Source of the DNA: Motiliproteus coralliicola
GTDB lineage: Bacteria > Pseudomonadota > Gammaproteobacteria > Pseudomonadales > Balneatricaceae
Length of the DNA stretch: 64,000 nt
Direction: 5' to 3'
Assembly (NCBI RefSeq): GCF_003345655.1
Contig: NZ_QQOH01000006.1
Span: 1 to 64,000, forward strand
Of the stretch, positions 1 to 9,081 are shown in pieces. The position numbers and the translations under genes are program-made. The notes under the pieces are model-generated. The model was not told the DNA's origin, made no database searches, and worked only from the letters and a program-made list of their open reading frames with translations. The first letter of the stretch is position 1. Every line of letters starts with the position of its first letter.

Positions 1-150
1 CGTATGAATTCACGAGTCACTTACTTTGATAAGTCTTTGTGATATTCCGAAGAATATCTGCTGTCCTATCCCAGCAAGTGCCCACACGAATTGCATGGTC
101 GATTTGTTAAAGAGCGTTGCTTGGCGCGCCGTCTGGCTGCTCAAGCGAGG
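1..150 (-). other. Leader of a ribosomal RNA operon (16S gene lies just outside, to the left)
   Basis: Read on the minus strand, this stretch carries a boxA-like element followed by GTGTGGGCACTTGC and, at the window edge, GTGAATTCATACG. These closely match the transcribed leader that precedes 16S rRNA in gammaproteobacteria. The mature 16S gene should begin a few tens of bases beyond position 1, reading leftward. Two strong promoters lie upstream at 157-184 and 324-351. The order rrn next to tyrS matches what I recall of Pseudomonas aeruginosa. The identity is inferred from these leader motifs because the rRNA itself is not in the window. Confidence 0.8.
104..116 (-). promoter_or_regulatory. 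boxA antitermination element of the rrn leader
   Basis: The minus strand reads CGCTCTTTAACAA, one base from the boxA sequence TGCTCTTTAACAA. In rrn leaders this RNA element recruits NusB/NusE (S10) and lets RNA polymerase resist Rho termination. Its distance from the promoters and from the window edge fits a 16S leader. Confidence 0.85.
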
Positions 151-156
151 GTCGAA

Positions 157-184
157 ATTATACATCTCAAAACCCGTGAGTCAA
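157..184 (-). promoter_or_regulatory. rrn promoter P2 (sigma70)
   Basis: The minus strand shows TTGACT at 184-179, a 16-base spacer and a perfect TATAAT at 162-157. It lies about 40 bases upstream of boxA, the position expected for the downstream rrn promoter. Confidence 0.8.
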
Positions 185-323
185 CGCTTTTTTGCGATCT
201 TTTTTCGTTGTGTTTTTCGAAACAAATCGTCGAAAAACCGCGTGAAAAAAGGGCTCCCAGTAACACCGAAATATCACCTGGAAGACCGACTCCGCTGCCA
301 CCTCAGCGGCAACGTGGGGGCGC

Positions 324-351
324 ATTCTACAGACCTAAGAACTGCCGTCAA
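324..351 (-). promoter_or_regulatory. rrn promoter P1 (sigma70, GC-rich discriminator)
   Basis: The minus strand shows TTGACG at 351-346, a 16-base spacer and TAGAAT at 329-324, followed at once by GCGCCCCC. A GC-rich discriminator after the -10 box is the hallmark of stringently controlled rRNA promoters (ppGpp/DksA). A dksA gene is present at 51091. Confidence 0.75.
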
Positions 352-425
352 CGACTTTTGTGAAATATTTTTTACGAATTTAAAAGCGGTCAAAAAACCA
401 TCAAAACCCGCTCAAACAGCAGAAC

Positions 426-453
426 CAAAAAAGGCGCCTGACGGCGCCTTTTC
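426..453 (-). terminator. Rho-independent terminator of tyrS
   Basis: An AAGGCGCC/GGCGCCTT stem with a TGAC/GTCA loop lies just after the tyrS stop codon and is followed by a T run on the minus strand. It separates tyrS from the rrn promoters. Confidence 0.85.
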
Positions 454-472
454 ATTATCTCGAACTGACTGG

Positions 473-1774
473 TTAACGAGTAAACAGATGGTGTTTCTTC
501 TTACCCAGCTTGACCAGGTAGTACTTTCCGAACAGCGCTTTGTCTTCAGCAAAAACGTCAGCCGCTGCCATATTCTGATCCGCACCGATCGCTTCACCGT
601 TAATCAGCACCGCTTTTCGTTGCAGTGCATCCTTGGCTTCACGGCCCGCTTTAACCATACCCGACTCGGTAAACAGTGTAGTCAACGGCTGCTCGGCCAA
701 CTGATCCAACGGCAACGCACTGGAAGGCAGACCGTCCAAGCTCAACTGCTGATAATCATCTTCGCTCAATGCAGAGGTATCGCCGCTGAACAGTGCTTGA
801 GTAATCCGCTCAGCCGCCTGCAGACCTTCTTCACCGTGAACCAACCGAGTCACTTCACGCGCCAAAATACCTTGGGCCTGTGGCCGGCCCTGGGCCTGCT
901 TGTCTTCCGCTTCAATCTGCTCAATCTGCTCGATCGGCAGGAAGGTAAAGTAGCGCAGGAACTTGTACACATCGGCATCCGCAGTACCGATCCAGAACTG
1001 GTAGAACGCGTAAGGCGATGTCTTACGAGGATCCAACCACACTGTACCCGCTTCGGTCTTACCAAACTTGGTGCCGTCGGACTTGGTAATCAGCGGCAGG
1101 GTCAGACCAAACACCTGGTTACGGTTCATCCGACGAGTCAGCTCGGTACCGCCGACAATATTGCCCCACTGATCACTACCGCCGATCTGCAGCGAGCAAT
1201 CGTGACTCAGATTCAGCTGCTGGAAGTCATAAGATTGCAGGATCATGTAGGTAAATTCGGTAAAGGAGATACCGGCACCTTCACGATCGAGTCGTTGCTT
1301 GACCGACTCCTTGTGGATCATCGAGTTGACCGCGAAGTGTTTACCCACATCACGCAAGAACGTCAGCACATCGACGTTCTGAGTCCAGTCCAGGTTATTC
1401 ACCACTTCGGCGGCATTGTCACCGGCATCGAAATCGATAAAGCGACTGACCTGTGACTTGATCCGCTCAACCCAGGTATTCACAACATCGGGCGTATTCA
1501 GCTTACGCTCCTCCGCCTTGAAGGAAGGATCACCAATCAGACCGGTCGCACCGCCGACCAGGGCCAGCGGCTTATGCCCGGCCATCTGGAATCGCTTCAG
1601 CGCAAGCAGCGGCACCAACGAACCGATATGCAGACTATCGGCGGTGGGATCGAAGCCACAATAGAGCGTTTGAGAACCTTCACTAAGGTGTTTATCCAGC
1701 TCGTCATTACCGGTGACCTGTGCGATCAACCCGCGTGACTCCAGATCCTTTAATAGTGCATTCTCAAACGTCAT
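473..1774 (-). CDS. tyrS: Tyrosyl-tRNA synthetase
   Basis: A 433-residue class I aminoacyl-tRNA synthetase that charges tRNA-Tyr in the cytoplasm. The ATP-binding HIGH motif appears as HIGS at residues 49-52 and the KMSKS loop as KFGKT at about 236-240. The tyrosine pocket signature [13 protein letters not shown] is intact, and an S4-type RNA-binding domain closes the C terminus. The reading frame is open 13 codons further upstream, but the ATG at 1774 has a GAGAGA ribosome site and gives the usual family start (MTFENALL). It is divergent from mepM and followed by its own terminator, then the rrn operon. Confidence 0.96.
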   Translation of the reverse strand: MTFENALLKDLESRGLIAQVTGNDELDKHLSEGSQTLYCGFDPTADSLHIGSLVPLLALKRFQMAGHKPLALVGGATGLIGDPSFKAEERKLNTPDVVNTWVERIKSQVSRFIDFDAGDNAAEVVNNLDWTQNVDVLTFLRDVGKHFAVNSMIHKESVKQRLDREGAGISFTEFTYMILQSYDFQQLNLSHDCSLQIGGSDQWGNIVGGTELTRRMNRNQVFGLTLPLITKSDGTKFGKTEAGTVWLDPRKTSPYAFYQFWIGTADADVYKFLRYFTFLPIEQIEQIEAEDKQAQGRPQAQGILAREVTRLVHGEEGLQAAERITQALFSGDTSALSEDDYQQLSLDGLPSSALPLDQLAEQPLTTLFTESGMVKAGREAKDALQRKAVLINGEAIGADQNMAAADVFAEDKALFGKYYLVKLGKKKHHLFTR

Positions 1775-1825
1775 TTCTCTCACCCAAAAACAGAACCGCG
1801 ACTGCGGTCGCAAAAAAGTCGCCGT

Positions 1826-1854
1826 ATTCTACCGACTGGCTTCTATCGGCACAA
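1826..1854 (-). promoter_or_regulatory. Candidate tyrS promoter
   Basis: The minus strand shows TTGTGC (1854-1849), a 17-base spacer and TAGAAT (1831-1826), which would start transcription about 45 bases before the tyrS ATG. This is a motif match only. Confidence 0.5.
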
Positions 1855-1930
1855 TTCAGCCTCTAACTGATTAAATAGATTTAAAACTGCTTATTTATTG
1901 AACTATTCCGCCGATAACGTACCTAGATCA

Positions 1931-1959
1931 TGGATCGCTCACGTCGATTTTTTTATACT
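1931..1959 (+). promoter_or_regulatory. Candidate mepM promoter
   Basis: A good -10 hexamer TATACT (1954-1959) lies 57 bases before the mepM start. The -35 match at 17-base spacing (TGGATC) is weak. Confidence 0.3.
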
Positions 1960-2016
1960 CGGGCGAATAATCGCCACCCAAGCCAACACTACAGCTGAGC
2001 CAATCCACAAGAGCCA

Positions 2017-3456
2017 ATGCGACAACATCTCCAACTACTACGAATTTTGCCAACCCGCACCCATCTGATTGCAATTTCAGCCTGCGTGCTTTTCTTCGCA
2101 GGCGCGATGCTGCTGCCTTCCAGCGACGTGGCTGCTAACAAACAGCAGAGCATCACCCTCAAAGCACCGAAGAGCGACACAGCAGCCCCGCAGCAACTGG
2201 CGCCAATCCCAAAGCCGATCAGCGCCACCCCGGCTGCGACAACCGCCAGCCCAGCCAAAACCACGCTGGCTATGGTCACACCGATAGAACAACCGAAAGC
2301 TGTAGCGGCACCCACGGCAGTAGCGCCTGCTGCAAAGGCTGCCGAACCCGAGCAGCCTGCCGAAGAGTGGCTCAGCATTCAGATCCGCTCCGGTGACAAC
2401 CTGACCACGCTGTTTAAGAAAGCAGGATTGGGGCCCAACCAGCTGTACCCGATGTTGAACGGCATAAAGCCCAGCAAAGCGCTGGCTCGCTTGAAACCGG
2501 GGCAATCTCTGGAGTTTTTGATTGAACAGGGCGAGCTGATCAAGCTTCGCCATATTACGTCACCACTGACACAGACCCTGGTCAGTCGTAGCGACGATAG
2601 CTATAAAATCGAAGCGATCGAATTCACCCCGGAGATCACCCACAGCTATCGTCAGGGCACCATTGAAGACTCGCTATTTCTCAGCGCCTCAGACGCCGGC
2701 CTCAGCCAGACCAAGATTATGGAGCTTGCCGGCATCTTCGGCTGGGATGTCGACTTCGTGCTGGATATCCGTAAGGGTGACAGCTTTGAAGTCGTCTACG
2801 AAGAGCGCTGGCTTGACGGCAAGAAGATCGGTGAAGGCAATATTGTCGCCGCCGAGTTTGTCAATCAGGGTAACGCGTTTCAGGCGATCCGCTACACCGA
2901 CAGCAATGGTGACAGCAACTACTTCACCCCCGAAGGCAAAAGCATGCGCAAGGCGTTCCTGCGCACACCGGTCGACTTCACCCGCATAAGCTCCCGCTTC
3001 AACCCCAACCGCAAGCACCCGATTTTTAAAACCAAGCGGCCCCATCGCGGAGTGGACTATGCCGCGCCCACCGGTACCCCGATCAAGAGCGCGGGCGACG
3101 GCAAGGTTATTTTTGCCGGCCGCAAGGGCGGCTACGGTAAAGTGGTTATCGTCCAGCACGGTCAGAAATACACCACCCTGTATGCCCACATGAGCCGCAT
3201 CAAGCCGGGCATGAAGCGCGGCAAGCGGGTCAAGCAGGGCAACACCATCGGTTACGTCGGCAGCACCGGCTATGCCACCGGCCCACACCTGCACTATGAG
3301 TTCCGACTCAATGGCGTGCACCGCAATCCGTTAACGGTAAAACTCCCCCAGGCAGCGCCGCTGCCCAAGAAGGAGATGAACCGCTTCAAGCAGCAGGCAG
3401 CCGAACATCTGGCCATGCTTGAAGGTTATCGCCAGACCCAACTGGCGAAGAACTAA
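2017..3456 (+). CDS. mepM: M23-family murein DD-endopeptidase (MepM-like)
   Basis: A 479-residue envelope protein expected to cleave peptidoglycan cross-links during cell growth. An N-terminal membrane anchor/signal (about residues 12-36) is followed by an Ala/Pro-rich linker. Next comes an OapA/LysM-like domain beginning IRSGDNLTTLF at about 125, then a C-terminal peptidase M23 domain. The zinc ligands are visible as H343-x3-D347 (HRGVD) and H424-x-H426 (GPHLHYEF). Length and domain order fit the E. coli MepM (YebA) family. The gene is divergent from tyrS and only 2 bases ahead of anmK, so the two cell-wall genes are probably co-transcribed. Confidence 0.9.
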   Translation: MRQHLQLLRILPTRTHLIAISACVLFFAGAMLLPSSDVAANKQQSITLKAPKSDTAAPQQLAPIPKPISATPAATTASPAKTTLAMVTPIEQPKAVAAPTAVAPAAKAAEPEQPAEEWLSIQIRSGDNLTTLFKKAGLGPNQLYPMLNGIKPSKALARLKPGQSLEFLIEQGELIKLRHITSPLTQTLVSRSDDSYKIEAIEFTPEITHSYRQGTIEDSLFLSASDAGLSQTKIMELAGIFGWDVDFVLDIRKGDSFEVVYEERWLDGKKIGEGNIVAAEFVNQGNAFQAIRYTDSNGDSNYFTPEGKSMRKAFLRTPVDFTRISSRFNPNRKHPIFKTKRPHRGVDYAAPTGTPIKSAGDGKVIFAGRKGGYGKVVIVQHGQKYTTLYAHMSRIKPGMKRGKRVKQGNTIGYVGSTGYATGPHLHYEFRLNGVHRNPLTVKLPQAAPLPKKEMNRFKQQAAEHLAMLEGYRQTQLAKN

Positions 3457-3458
3457 CG

Positions 3459-4604
3459 ATGGCCGAGTTATCGGGCTACTTTATCGGCCTGATGTCGGGC
3501 ACCAGTCTGGATGGCATCGATGCGGTAATTGTCCGCCTGGATTCTGAAGCCACCGCTGCGGAGCAAAGCACCCGGTTGGAGCTGATCGACAGCATCTCCC
3601 AGCCTTTGCCCACCGAGCTACGCCAACAGATCCTGCAACTGACACAGCCCGGCGACAACGAGATAGAGTTGCTGGGCCAGGTCGATGTGGCTTTCAGCCG
3701 CCTTCAAGCCGAGATCGTCAATCAACTTCTGCAGCAATCCGGCATCAAACCGGAGCAGATCCGCGCCATCGGCAGCCACGGCCAGACGCTGCGCCACCGC
3801 CCCGAACAGCCGATCCCTTTTACGCTTCAGGTTGGCGACCCGAACACCCTGGCCGAGGCGACCGGCATCTGTGTAGTCGCCGATGTCCGCCGTCGCGACC
3901 TGGCCGCCGGAGGCCAAGGCGCACCGCTGGTGCCGGCCTTCCATGCCCAGTTGTTCCGCCACCCTGAGCATCAACGGGCGATCGTCAATATTGGCGGTAT
4001 GGCCAATGTCACGCTGCTACCGGCGGATGCATCCAGCCCGGTTATCGGTTACGACACCGGGCCCGGCAATGTGCTGCTGGACAGCTGGATTCAACGCCAC
4101 CAGCAACAACCATTTGATCGCAACGGAGACTGGGCCGGTTCCGGTCGCTGCGATCAACAGCTGTTGCAACAACTGCTGTCGTTGGATTATTTCCGCCAGC
4201 CCGCACCCAAGAGTACCGGGCGGGAGCAGTTTAATATCGACTGGCTCGACCAGCAGCTAAGCCTGCAGTCCCTTTCGTTACGCCCCGAGGATGTACAGGC
4301 AACCTTGTTGGAATTCAGCGCCCGTACCATCGCCGACGCCCTGCAACAGCACCAGCCCGGCCCCAGCCAGCTGTTTGTCTGCGGCGGCGGCGCCCATAAC
4401 CAGCTGCTGATGCTACGTCTGCAAAACCTGCTTCCCAAGATAACACTTTCCAGTACCGCAACGTTGGGACTGGAGCCAGATTGGGTCGAGGCCTGCGCCT
4501 TTGCCTGGCTGGCACAGCGCTGCCTGGCCCAGCTACCCGGCAACCTTCCTGCTGTAACAGGTGCCCGCGGCGAGCGGATCCTGGGCGGTATTTACCCGGC
4601 CTAA
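3459..4604 (+). CDS. anmK: Anhydro-N-acetylmuramic acid kinase
   Basis: A 381-residue kinase that phosphorylates and opens 1,6-anhydro-MurNAc, recycling wall sugar released by lytic transglycosylases. The N-terminal GLMSGTSLDGIDAV phosphate loop and the central GYDTGPGNVLLDSW motif of the family are intact. The length is normal. It begins 2 bases after the mepM stop, so translation is probably coupled to the upstream endopeptidase. The pairing of a muropeptide hydrolase with a muropeptide-recycling kinase is functionally sensible. Confidence 0.96.
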   Translation: MAELSGYFIGLMSGTSLDGIDAVIVRLDSEATAAEQSTRLELIDSISQPLPTELRQQILQLTQPGDNEIELLGQVDVAFSRLQAEIVNQLLQQSGIKPEQIRAIGSHGQTLRHRPEQPIPFTLQVGDPNTLAEATGICVVADVRRRDLAAGGQGAPLVPAFHAQLFRHPEHQRAIVNIGGMANVTLLPADASSPVIGYDTGPGNVLLDSWIQRHQQQPFDRNGDWAGSGRCDQQLLQQLLSLDYFRQPAPKSTGREQFNIDWLDQQLSLQSLSLRPEDVQATLLEFSARTIADALQQHQPGPSQLFVCGGGAHNQLLMLRLQNLLPKITLSSTATLGLEPDWVEACAFAWLAQRCLAQLPGNLPAVTGARGERILGGIYPA

Positions 4605-4702
4605 ACAGCCCACCTATTCCCATCCCAATCGACTATCCTAAGCAGCGTATCTAGATGTAGATACGCAACAATCGGTTATTTATTCACATCAAGGACGATG
4701 CG

Positions 4703-5608
4703 ATGAACAAATTTCCCACACCGCTGTTGGTGGTTATGCTCTGCACACCGCTACAGGTTCAAGCGGGCGATATCGGCCCCATCGATCAAGCCGGACAACG
4801 CCCAAGCGACAGCTTGCCAGCAATCGAGAAAAGGCAACGACCCGCGTTGATGCTCGCCTCGATCTATCATCCCGAGCCTGCCCCCGATACCTTCTGGATC
4901 AGTGAAAAATTCGATGGAGTTCGCGCCTATTGGGATGGCAAACAGTTGTTATCCCGCCAAGGCTACCCAATCCGGGCACCCGGCTGGTTTACCAAAGACT
5001 TCCCGTCTACCCCGCTGGATGGAGAGCTCTGGATCGGCCCTGGCCAATTCGAAGCCGTTTCGGCCGCTGCACGACGCTTTCAACCACTGGAGCATGAGTG
5101 GCGCCAGATTCGCTATCTGCTGTTTGACCTGCCGACCAGCCCACAACCCTACTGGCAGCGTCGTCTACAACTGCAAGCGCTGACCGAACGACAGCAGATC
5201 GCTCACTTGCGGGTGCCTGAATACTGGCGGGTGAAGAGCCAATCGGCGTTACAGCAACTACTGCAACAGCGGCTGGCGGCGGGTGCCGAGGGGCTGATGC
5301 TGAACCAGGCCGATGCACGCTACCAAGCTGGCCGCAGCAAAGCGCTGCTAAAACTGAAGCCTTACTTTGACGCCGAAGCCATGGTGCTCGCCCATCTTCC
5401 GGACAAGGGGAAGTACAGCGGCATGCTGGGGTCTCTGCTGGTACAGAACGATCAGGGGGTTCGCTTCAAAATCGGTACCGGCTTTACCGATCAACAGCGC
5501 CGGATTCCGCCTGCCATCGGCAGCCGAATCAGCTACCGCTACCGCAGCCTGACAGCGAAGGGAAAGCCCCGACACGCCAGTTTTCTGCGACCCTTTGAGC
5601 CGCTGTAG
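4703..5608 (+). CDS. Small exported ATP-dependent DNA ligase (LigE-like)
   Basis: A 301-residue minimal ATP-dependent DNA ligase. The adenylated lysine is K69 in the KxDG motif (SEKFDGVRAYWDG). Later nucleotidyltransferase motifs include DGELWIG and a lysine-rich LLKLKPYFDAEA. A C-terminal OB-type domain follows. The N terminus has a signal peptide ending near VQAGD, so the enzyme is probably periplasmic, as known for the Lig E group of Gram-negative bacteria. A role in repairing incoming DNA during transformation has been proposed for that group but is not shown here. It is a single gene, 98 bases after anmK, and converges on erpA across a shared terminator. Confidence 0.88.
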   Translation: MNKFPTPLLVVMLCTPLQVQAGDIGPIDQAGQRPSDSLPAIEKRQRPALMLASIYHPEPAPDTFWISEKFDGVRAYWDGKQLLSRQGYPIRAPGWFTKDFPSTPLDGELWIGPGQFEAVSAAARRFQPLEHEWRQIRYLLFDLPTSPQPYWQRRLQLQALTERQQIAHLRVPEYWRVKSQSALQQLLQQRLAAGAEGLMLNQADARYQAGRSKALLKLKPYFDAEAMVLAHLPDKGKYSGMLGSLLVQNDQGVRFKIGTGFTDQQRRIPPAIGSRISYRYRSLTAKGKPRHASFLRPFEPL

Positions 5609-5633
5609 CTCAGACGGGATAGAAGCCCAAAAG

Positions 5634-5667
5634 AAAAAACCCCGAGCGGTAGCCGCTCGGGGTTTTG
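5634..5667. terminator. Bidirectional terminator between the ligase gene and erpA
   Basis: An A run, a CCCCGAGCGG/CCGCTCGGGG stem with a short TAG loop, and a T run serve both converging genes. Confidence 0.85.
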
Positions 5668-5690
5668 GGTAACACGCAATGGGTCGGCGA

Positions 5691-6056
5691 TCAGACCGAG
5701 AATGAAGATCCGCAACCGCAGGTAGTGGTGGCATTCGGGTTCTTGATTACGAACTGAGACCCCTGCAGGCCCTCTTTGTAATCGACCTCGGCACCAGCCA
5801 GGTACTGGAAGCTCATCGGATCGACCAGCAACATCACGCCGTCTTTTTCCACCGAAGTATCATCTTCCGCCATCTCTTCGTCGAAGGTAAAACCATAAGA
5901 GAACCCAGAGCAGCCACCGCCGGTGACAAACACCCGCAGCTTCAGGTTGTCGTTCTCTTCTTCTTCGATCAGGCTTCGGACCTTGGCTGCTGCGGCGTCG
6001 GTAAACACCAGCGGAGTTTCCGCTTCGTCAGCATCCCAGGATTCAACCGCACTCAT
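5691..6056 (-). CDS. erpA: Iron-sulfur cluster insertion protein ErpA
   Basis: A 121-residue A-type carrier that delivers [4Fe-4S] clusters to apoproteins. The three conserved cysteines are present: C49 in GGGCSGF, and C113 and C115 in the C-terminal CGCGSSFSV. The length is that of the family. The ATG is preceded by a GGAGG ribosome site. In Pseudomonas erpA sits beside anmK and argC, as it does here, which supports the ErpA name over the paralogues IscA and SufA. Confidence 0.95.
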   Translation of the reverse strand: MSAVESWDADEAETPLVFTDAAAAKVRSLIEEEENDNLKLRVFVTGGGCSGFSYGFTFDEEMAEDDTSVEKDGVMLLVDPMSFQYLAGAEVDYKEGLQGSQFVIKNPNATTTCGCGSSFSV

Positions 6057-6146
6057 AATTCCTCCGGACGGTACGTCATATCTGTGCGCAATTATGCTAT
6101 TAACCGATTAAAACAGTCAAGAATTAAGCCTTGAACAAGGAGCTGA

Positions 6147-7184
6147 TCAGGGCAACAAGCCAACCAGTTCCAGTCCAGCCGTCTCCTCGAGGCCAAACAT
6201 GATATTCATGTTCTGAACCGCCTGTCCGGCAGCACCCTTGACCAGGTTATCGATCACCGACAGCACCACCACGGTATCGTCATCCTGAGGCCGGTATACT
6301 GCGATACGGCAATGGTTGGCGCCCTTAACACTGCGGGTCTCGGGCAGGCTCCCTGCCGGCATCACATCGACGAAGGGCTCATCGGCATAACGCTCCTCGT
6401 AGATCTGCTGCAGGTTGTCACTTGGGTCTTTCAACACCCCGTACAGGGTGGCATGAATACCGCGGATCATCGGTGTCAGGTGCGGTACAAAAGTCAGCCC
6501 GACCGGGAAGCCCGCGGCTTCGGCTAAACCCTGCTTGATCTCCGGCAGGTGACGGTGACCGGCAACGCCGTAGGCCTTGAAGCTTTCGCTGGCTTCACAC
6601 ATCAGCATCGGCACACTGGCACCCCGACCGGCGCCGCTGACTCCAGACTTACAGTCCGCCACCAGCCGACGACGGTTGATCAGCCCCTGCTCCAGCAAAG
6701 GCAGGAAGCCCAGTTGAGCTGCGGTCGGATAGCAGCCCGGGTTGGCCACCAGCCGTGCATCGCGAATCTGCTCACGGTAAACCTCCGGCAGGCCATACAC
6801 CGCCTCAGCAACCTGCTCCGGACAGGCGTGCTCCATGCCATACCATTTGGACCACACATCCAGGTCCTTGATCCGGAAATCCGCCGCCAGGTCGATCACC
6901 CGTACACCCCGTTCCAGCAACGCCGGCGTCTGCTGCATCGCGATCCCGTTGGGGGTTGCAAAAAACACCAGGTCACATTGAGCCAGCGTCTCCAGATCCG
7001 GCTCGGCAAAGGCCAGGTCTACATGGCCTCGCAGGTTCGGATACAGCTCGGATACCCCCTTGCCCGCTTCGGAACGGGAGGTAATTACACTGAGCTCGAC
7101 CTGCGGGTGGCGGACCAGCAGGCGCAATAGTTCTACTCCGGTATAACCGGTTCCGCCGACAATCCCCACCTTAATTGCTGCCAT
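6147..7184 (-). CDS. argC: N-acetyl-gamma-glutamyl-phosphate reductase
   Basis: A 345-residue NADPH-dependent reductase of arginine biosynthesis (N-acetylglutamyl phosphate to the semialdehyde). It starts with the nucleotide-binding [17 protein letters not shown] loop. The catalytic cysteine is C151 in [12 protein letters not shown], and the catalytic histidine region GHRHLPEI is present. The frame is open 14 codons upstream, but the ATG at 7184 has an AGGAT ribosome site and gives the standard [10 protein letters not shown] start. No other arg gene is nearby. Confidence 0.95.
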   Translation of the reverse strand: MAAIKVGIVGGTGYTGVELLRLLVRHPQVELSVITSRSEAGKGVSELYPNLRGHVDLAFAEPDLETLAQCDLVFFATPNGIAMQQTPALLERGVRVIDLAADFRIKDLDVWSKWYGMEHACPEQVAEAVYGLPEVYREQIRDARLVANPGCYPTAAQLGFLPLLEQGLINRRRLVADCKSGVSGAGRGASVPMLMCEASESFKAYGVAGHRHLPEIKQGLAEAAGFPVGLTFVPHLTPMIRGIHATLYGVLKDPSDNLQQIYEERYADEPFVDVMPAGSLPETRSVKGANHCRIAVYRPQDDDTVVVLSVIDNLVKGAAGQAVQNMNIMFGLEETAGLELVGLLP

Positions 7185-7332
7185 CGTTCTGATCCTATCT
7201 ATTCGTTTCAAGCAGTACAGCGCCACCTCAGCGGCTGTACGATAAAGAGGCCGTATAATAAGATGCCTGCTTGAAAATCAAAAGCGACGATTCCAACCTC
7301 ACCCGCCCCTGGCCGCAAGAGACACCCACCCA

Positions 7333-9081
7333 ATGCGCATGAACTCCCTGAGTCTTAACCATTTACGGCTTCGCCTCGGGGATACTGACGCTCTACCGCA
7401 ATGGTTGCTGGTTGGACTACTGTCGGGATTACTTACCGGTCTGGTGATGCTGGCGTTTCACCACGCTCTCAACGCGCCTTTGGCGTGGTTCCTACCCGAC
7501 GGTGATCCGGAAAATTTCGAGGCACTCCCCGCCTGGCTCCGATTCTGCCTGCCTATATTGGGTAGTCTGCTCCTCGGGCTGCTGATGTGGCGTTTTGCCA
7601 AGCACGCCCGGGTCGGCATCCCCCATGTGCTGGAACGATTGAGTTATCACCAGGGCCGGCTGCCCCTCCCCAACCTGATCATCCAGTTTGTGGCAGCCGT
7701 TGTCAGTTTGGCCAGCGGCCATTCGGGCGGCCGCGAAGGGCCGGCGGTGCATCTGGGTGCCGGTACCTCCAGCCTGCTGGGCCAGTATCTGCGTCTGCCC
7801 AATAACAGCCTGCGCACCCTGGTCGGCTGCGGCACCGCCGCCGCCATCGCTGCCGCCTTCAACACCCCGGTGGCCGGTATTATCTTCGCGATGGAAGTGG
7901 TGATGATGGAGTACACCGTGGCCGGCTTTATCCCGGTGATGATCGCCGCCATCAGCGCCACCCTGCTACTGCAACTGACTCTCGGCGACGACGTGGTATT
8001 TTCGGTCGCCTCGCTGGATATCCACCGGCTCGAAGAGGTCCCCTTTATCGTACTGCTGGGCATCGTGGTCGGGTTGCTGGCGGTGCTGTTCAGCAGGGTG
8101 CTGGTCACTACCGCCCGCTGGAATCGTCCCCCGCTGTTTCTGCGCCTGCAACTAGCCGGGCTACTGACCGGACTGTTGGCGCTACTGGTACCGGAGATCA
8201 TGGGGGTTGGTTACGACAGTATCGGCACCATCCTTGATGGCCAAGGCGCCATCGGCTGGCTATTGACGCTGGCGATCGCCAAGCTGCTGATCACCGCGAT
8301 AGTCATCGGACTCGGCGTTCCAGTCGGGCTTATCGGTCCGACTCTGTTTATCGGTGCCGCTGCCGGGGCCGCGTTGGGACTTATTGTCCATACCCTGAGC
8401 GCCGAAACCGCCTCCAGCCAGGCGCTCTACGCCATGCTCGGCATGGGAGCGATGATGGCCGCCACCCTGCAGGCGCCACTGGCTGCACTGCTGGCATTGC
8501 TGGAATTGACCCTGAATCCGAACATCATCTTCCCCGGCGCGCTGGCCATCATTACCTCGACTCTGACCTACCGCTACTGCTTCCGTCAGGGCTCGGCCTT
8601 CCAGGCTCTGCTGCTCAGCCGTGGCCAAGACTGGCGTCAGGCACCGCTGGAGCGTTTTCTGGAACGCACCGCGGCCCATAGCCTGATGCTGCCCAAGCCT
8701 CCAAATTGTGAGCGCCTGGTCGACCACGATCGTGCCGCTCAACTGGCCGGACTACCCCAAGAGTGGCTGCTGATCGACGGCGAGAACGGCCCCGCCGCTG
8801 TCCTGGCCCGGAGTGATCTGGAGCTATTCCTGCAGCAGCACAGAGAAGGGGCCGGCGGCCGGGTTCTGCAGGCCGACGAATTGATCGACCTGTTGGAGCT
8901 GCCGGGCCTGCGCCACGACCTTAGCGAACTGGACGCCCGCGCCACCCTGCGCGAAGCCCTGACCCGGATGAATGAAGACAATCGTGACGCCCTGTACCTG
9001 ATTGACGACAAGGGCAATCCGATGGGCCTGCTGCTACGCAGCGATATCAACCACCATTTCAGCAACCAAAAGAGCGAATAA
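7333..9081 (+). CDS. ClC-family chloride channel or transporter with C-terminal CBS domains
   Basis: A 582-residue membrane protein with the ClC fold (about residues 20-420) and a cytosolic C-terminal tail resembling paired CBS domains. The external gating glutamate is kept (E135 in GGREGP), as is the GVPVGLIGPTLF helix. Two signature positions differ from the E. coli antiporter. The GSGIP selectivity loop reads RVGIP, with V94 at the serine position. The internal proton glutamate (E203 in E. coli) aligns with V189 in FAMEVVM. Loss of that glutamate is typical of passive chloride channels, so the transport mode is uncertain. The stop codon overlaps the thiE start by one base. Confidence 0.88.
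   Translation: MRMNSLSLNHLRLRLGDTDALPQWLLVGLLSGLLTGLVMLAFHHALNAPLAWFLPDGDPENFEALPAWLRFCLPILGSLLLGLLMWRFAKHARVGIPHVLERLSYHQGRLPLPNLIIQFVAAVVSLASGHSGGREGPAVHLGAGTSSLLGQYLRLPNNSLRTLVGCGTAAAIAAAFNTPVAGIIFAMEVVMMEYTVAGFIPVMIAAISATLLLQLTLGDDVVFSVASLDIHRLEEVPFIVLLGIVVGLLAVLFSRVLVTTARWNRPPLFLRLQLAGLLTGLLALLVPEIMGVGYDSIGTILDGQGAIGWLLTLAIAKLLITAIVIGLGVPVGLIGPTLFIGAAAGAALGLIVHTLSAETASSQALYAMLGMGAMMAATLQAPLAALLALLELTLNPNIIFPGALAIITSTLTYRYCFRQGSAFQALLLSRGQDWRQAPLERFLERTAAHSLMLPKPPNCERLVDHDRAAQLAGLPQEWLLIDGENGPAAVLARSDLELFLQQHREGAGGRVLQADELIDLLELPGLRHDLSELDARATLREALTRMNEDNRDALYLIDDKGNPMGLLLRSDINHHFSNQKSE

Noticed and set aside
26-1456. 476-codon open frame on the plus strand
   Set aside because: It runs antisense through tyrS and across the rrn leader and promoters. 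It has no ribosome site or family signature and is a shadow of tyrS codon bias.
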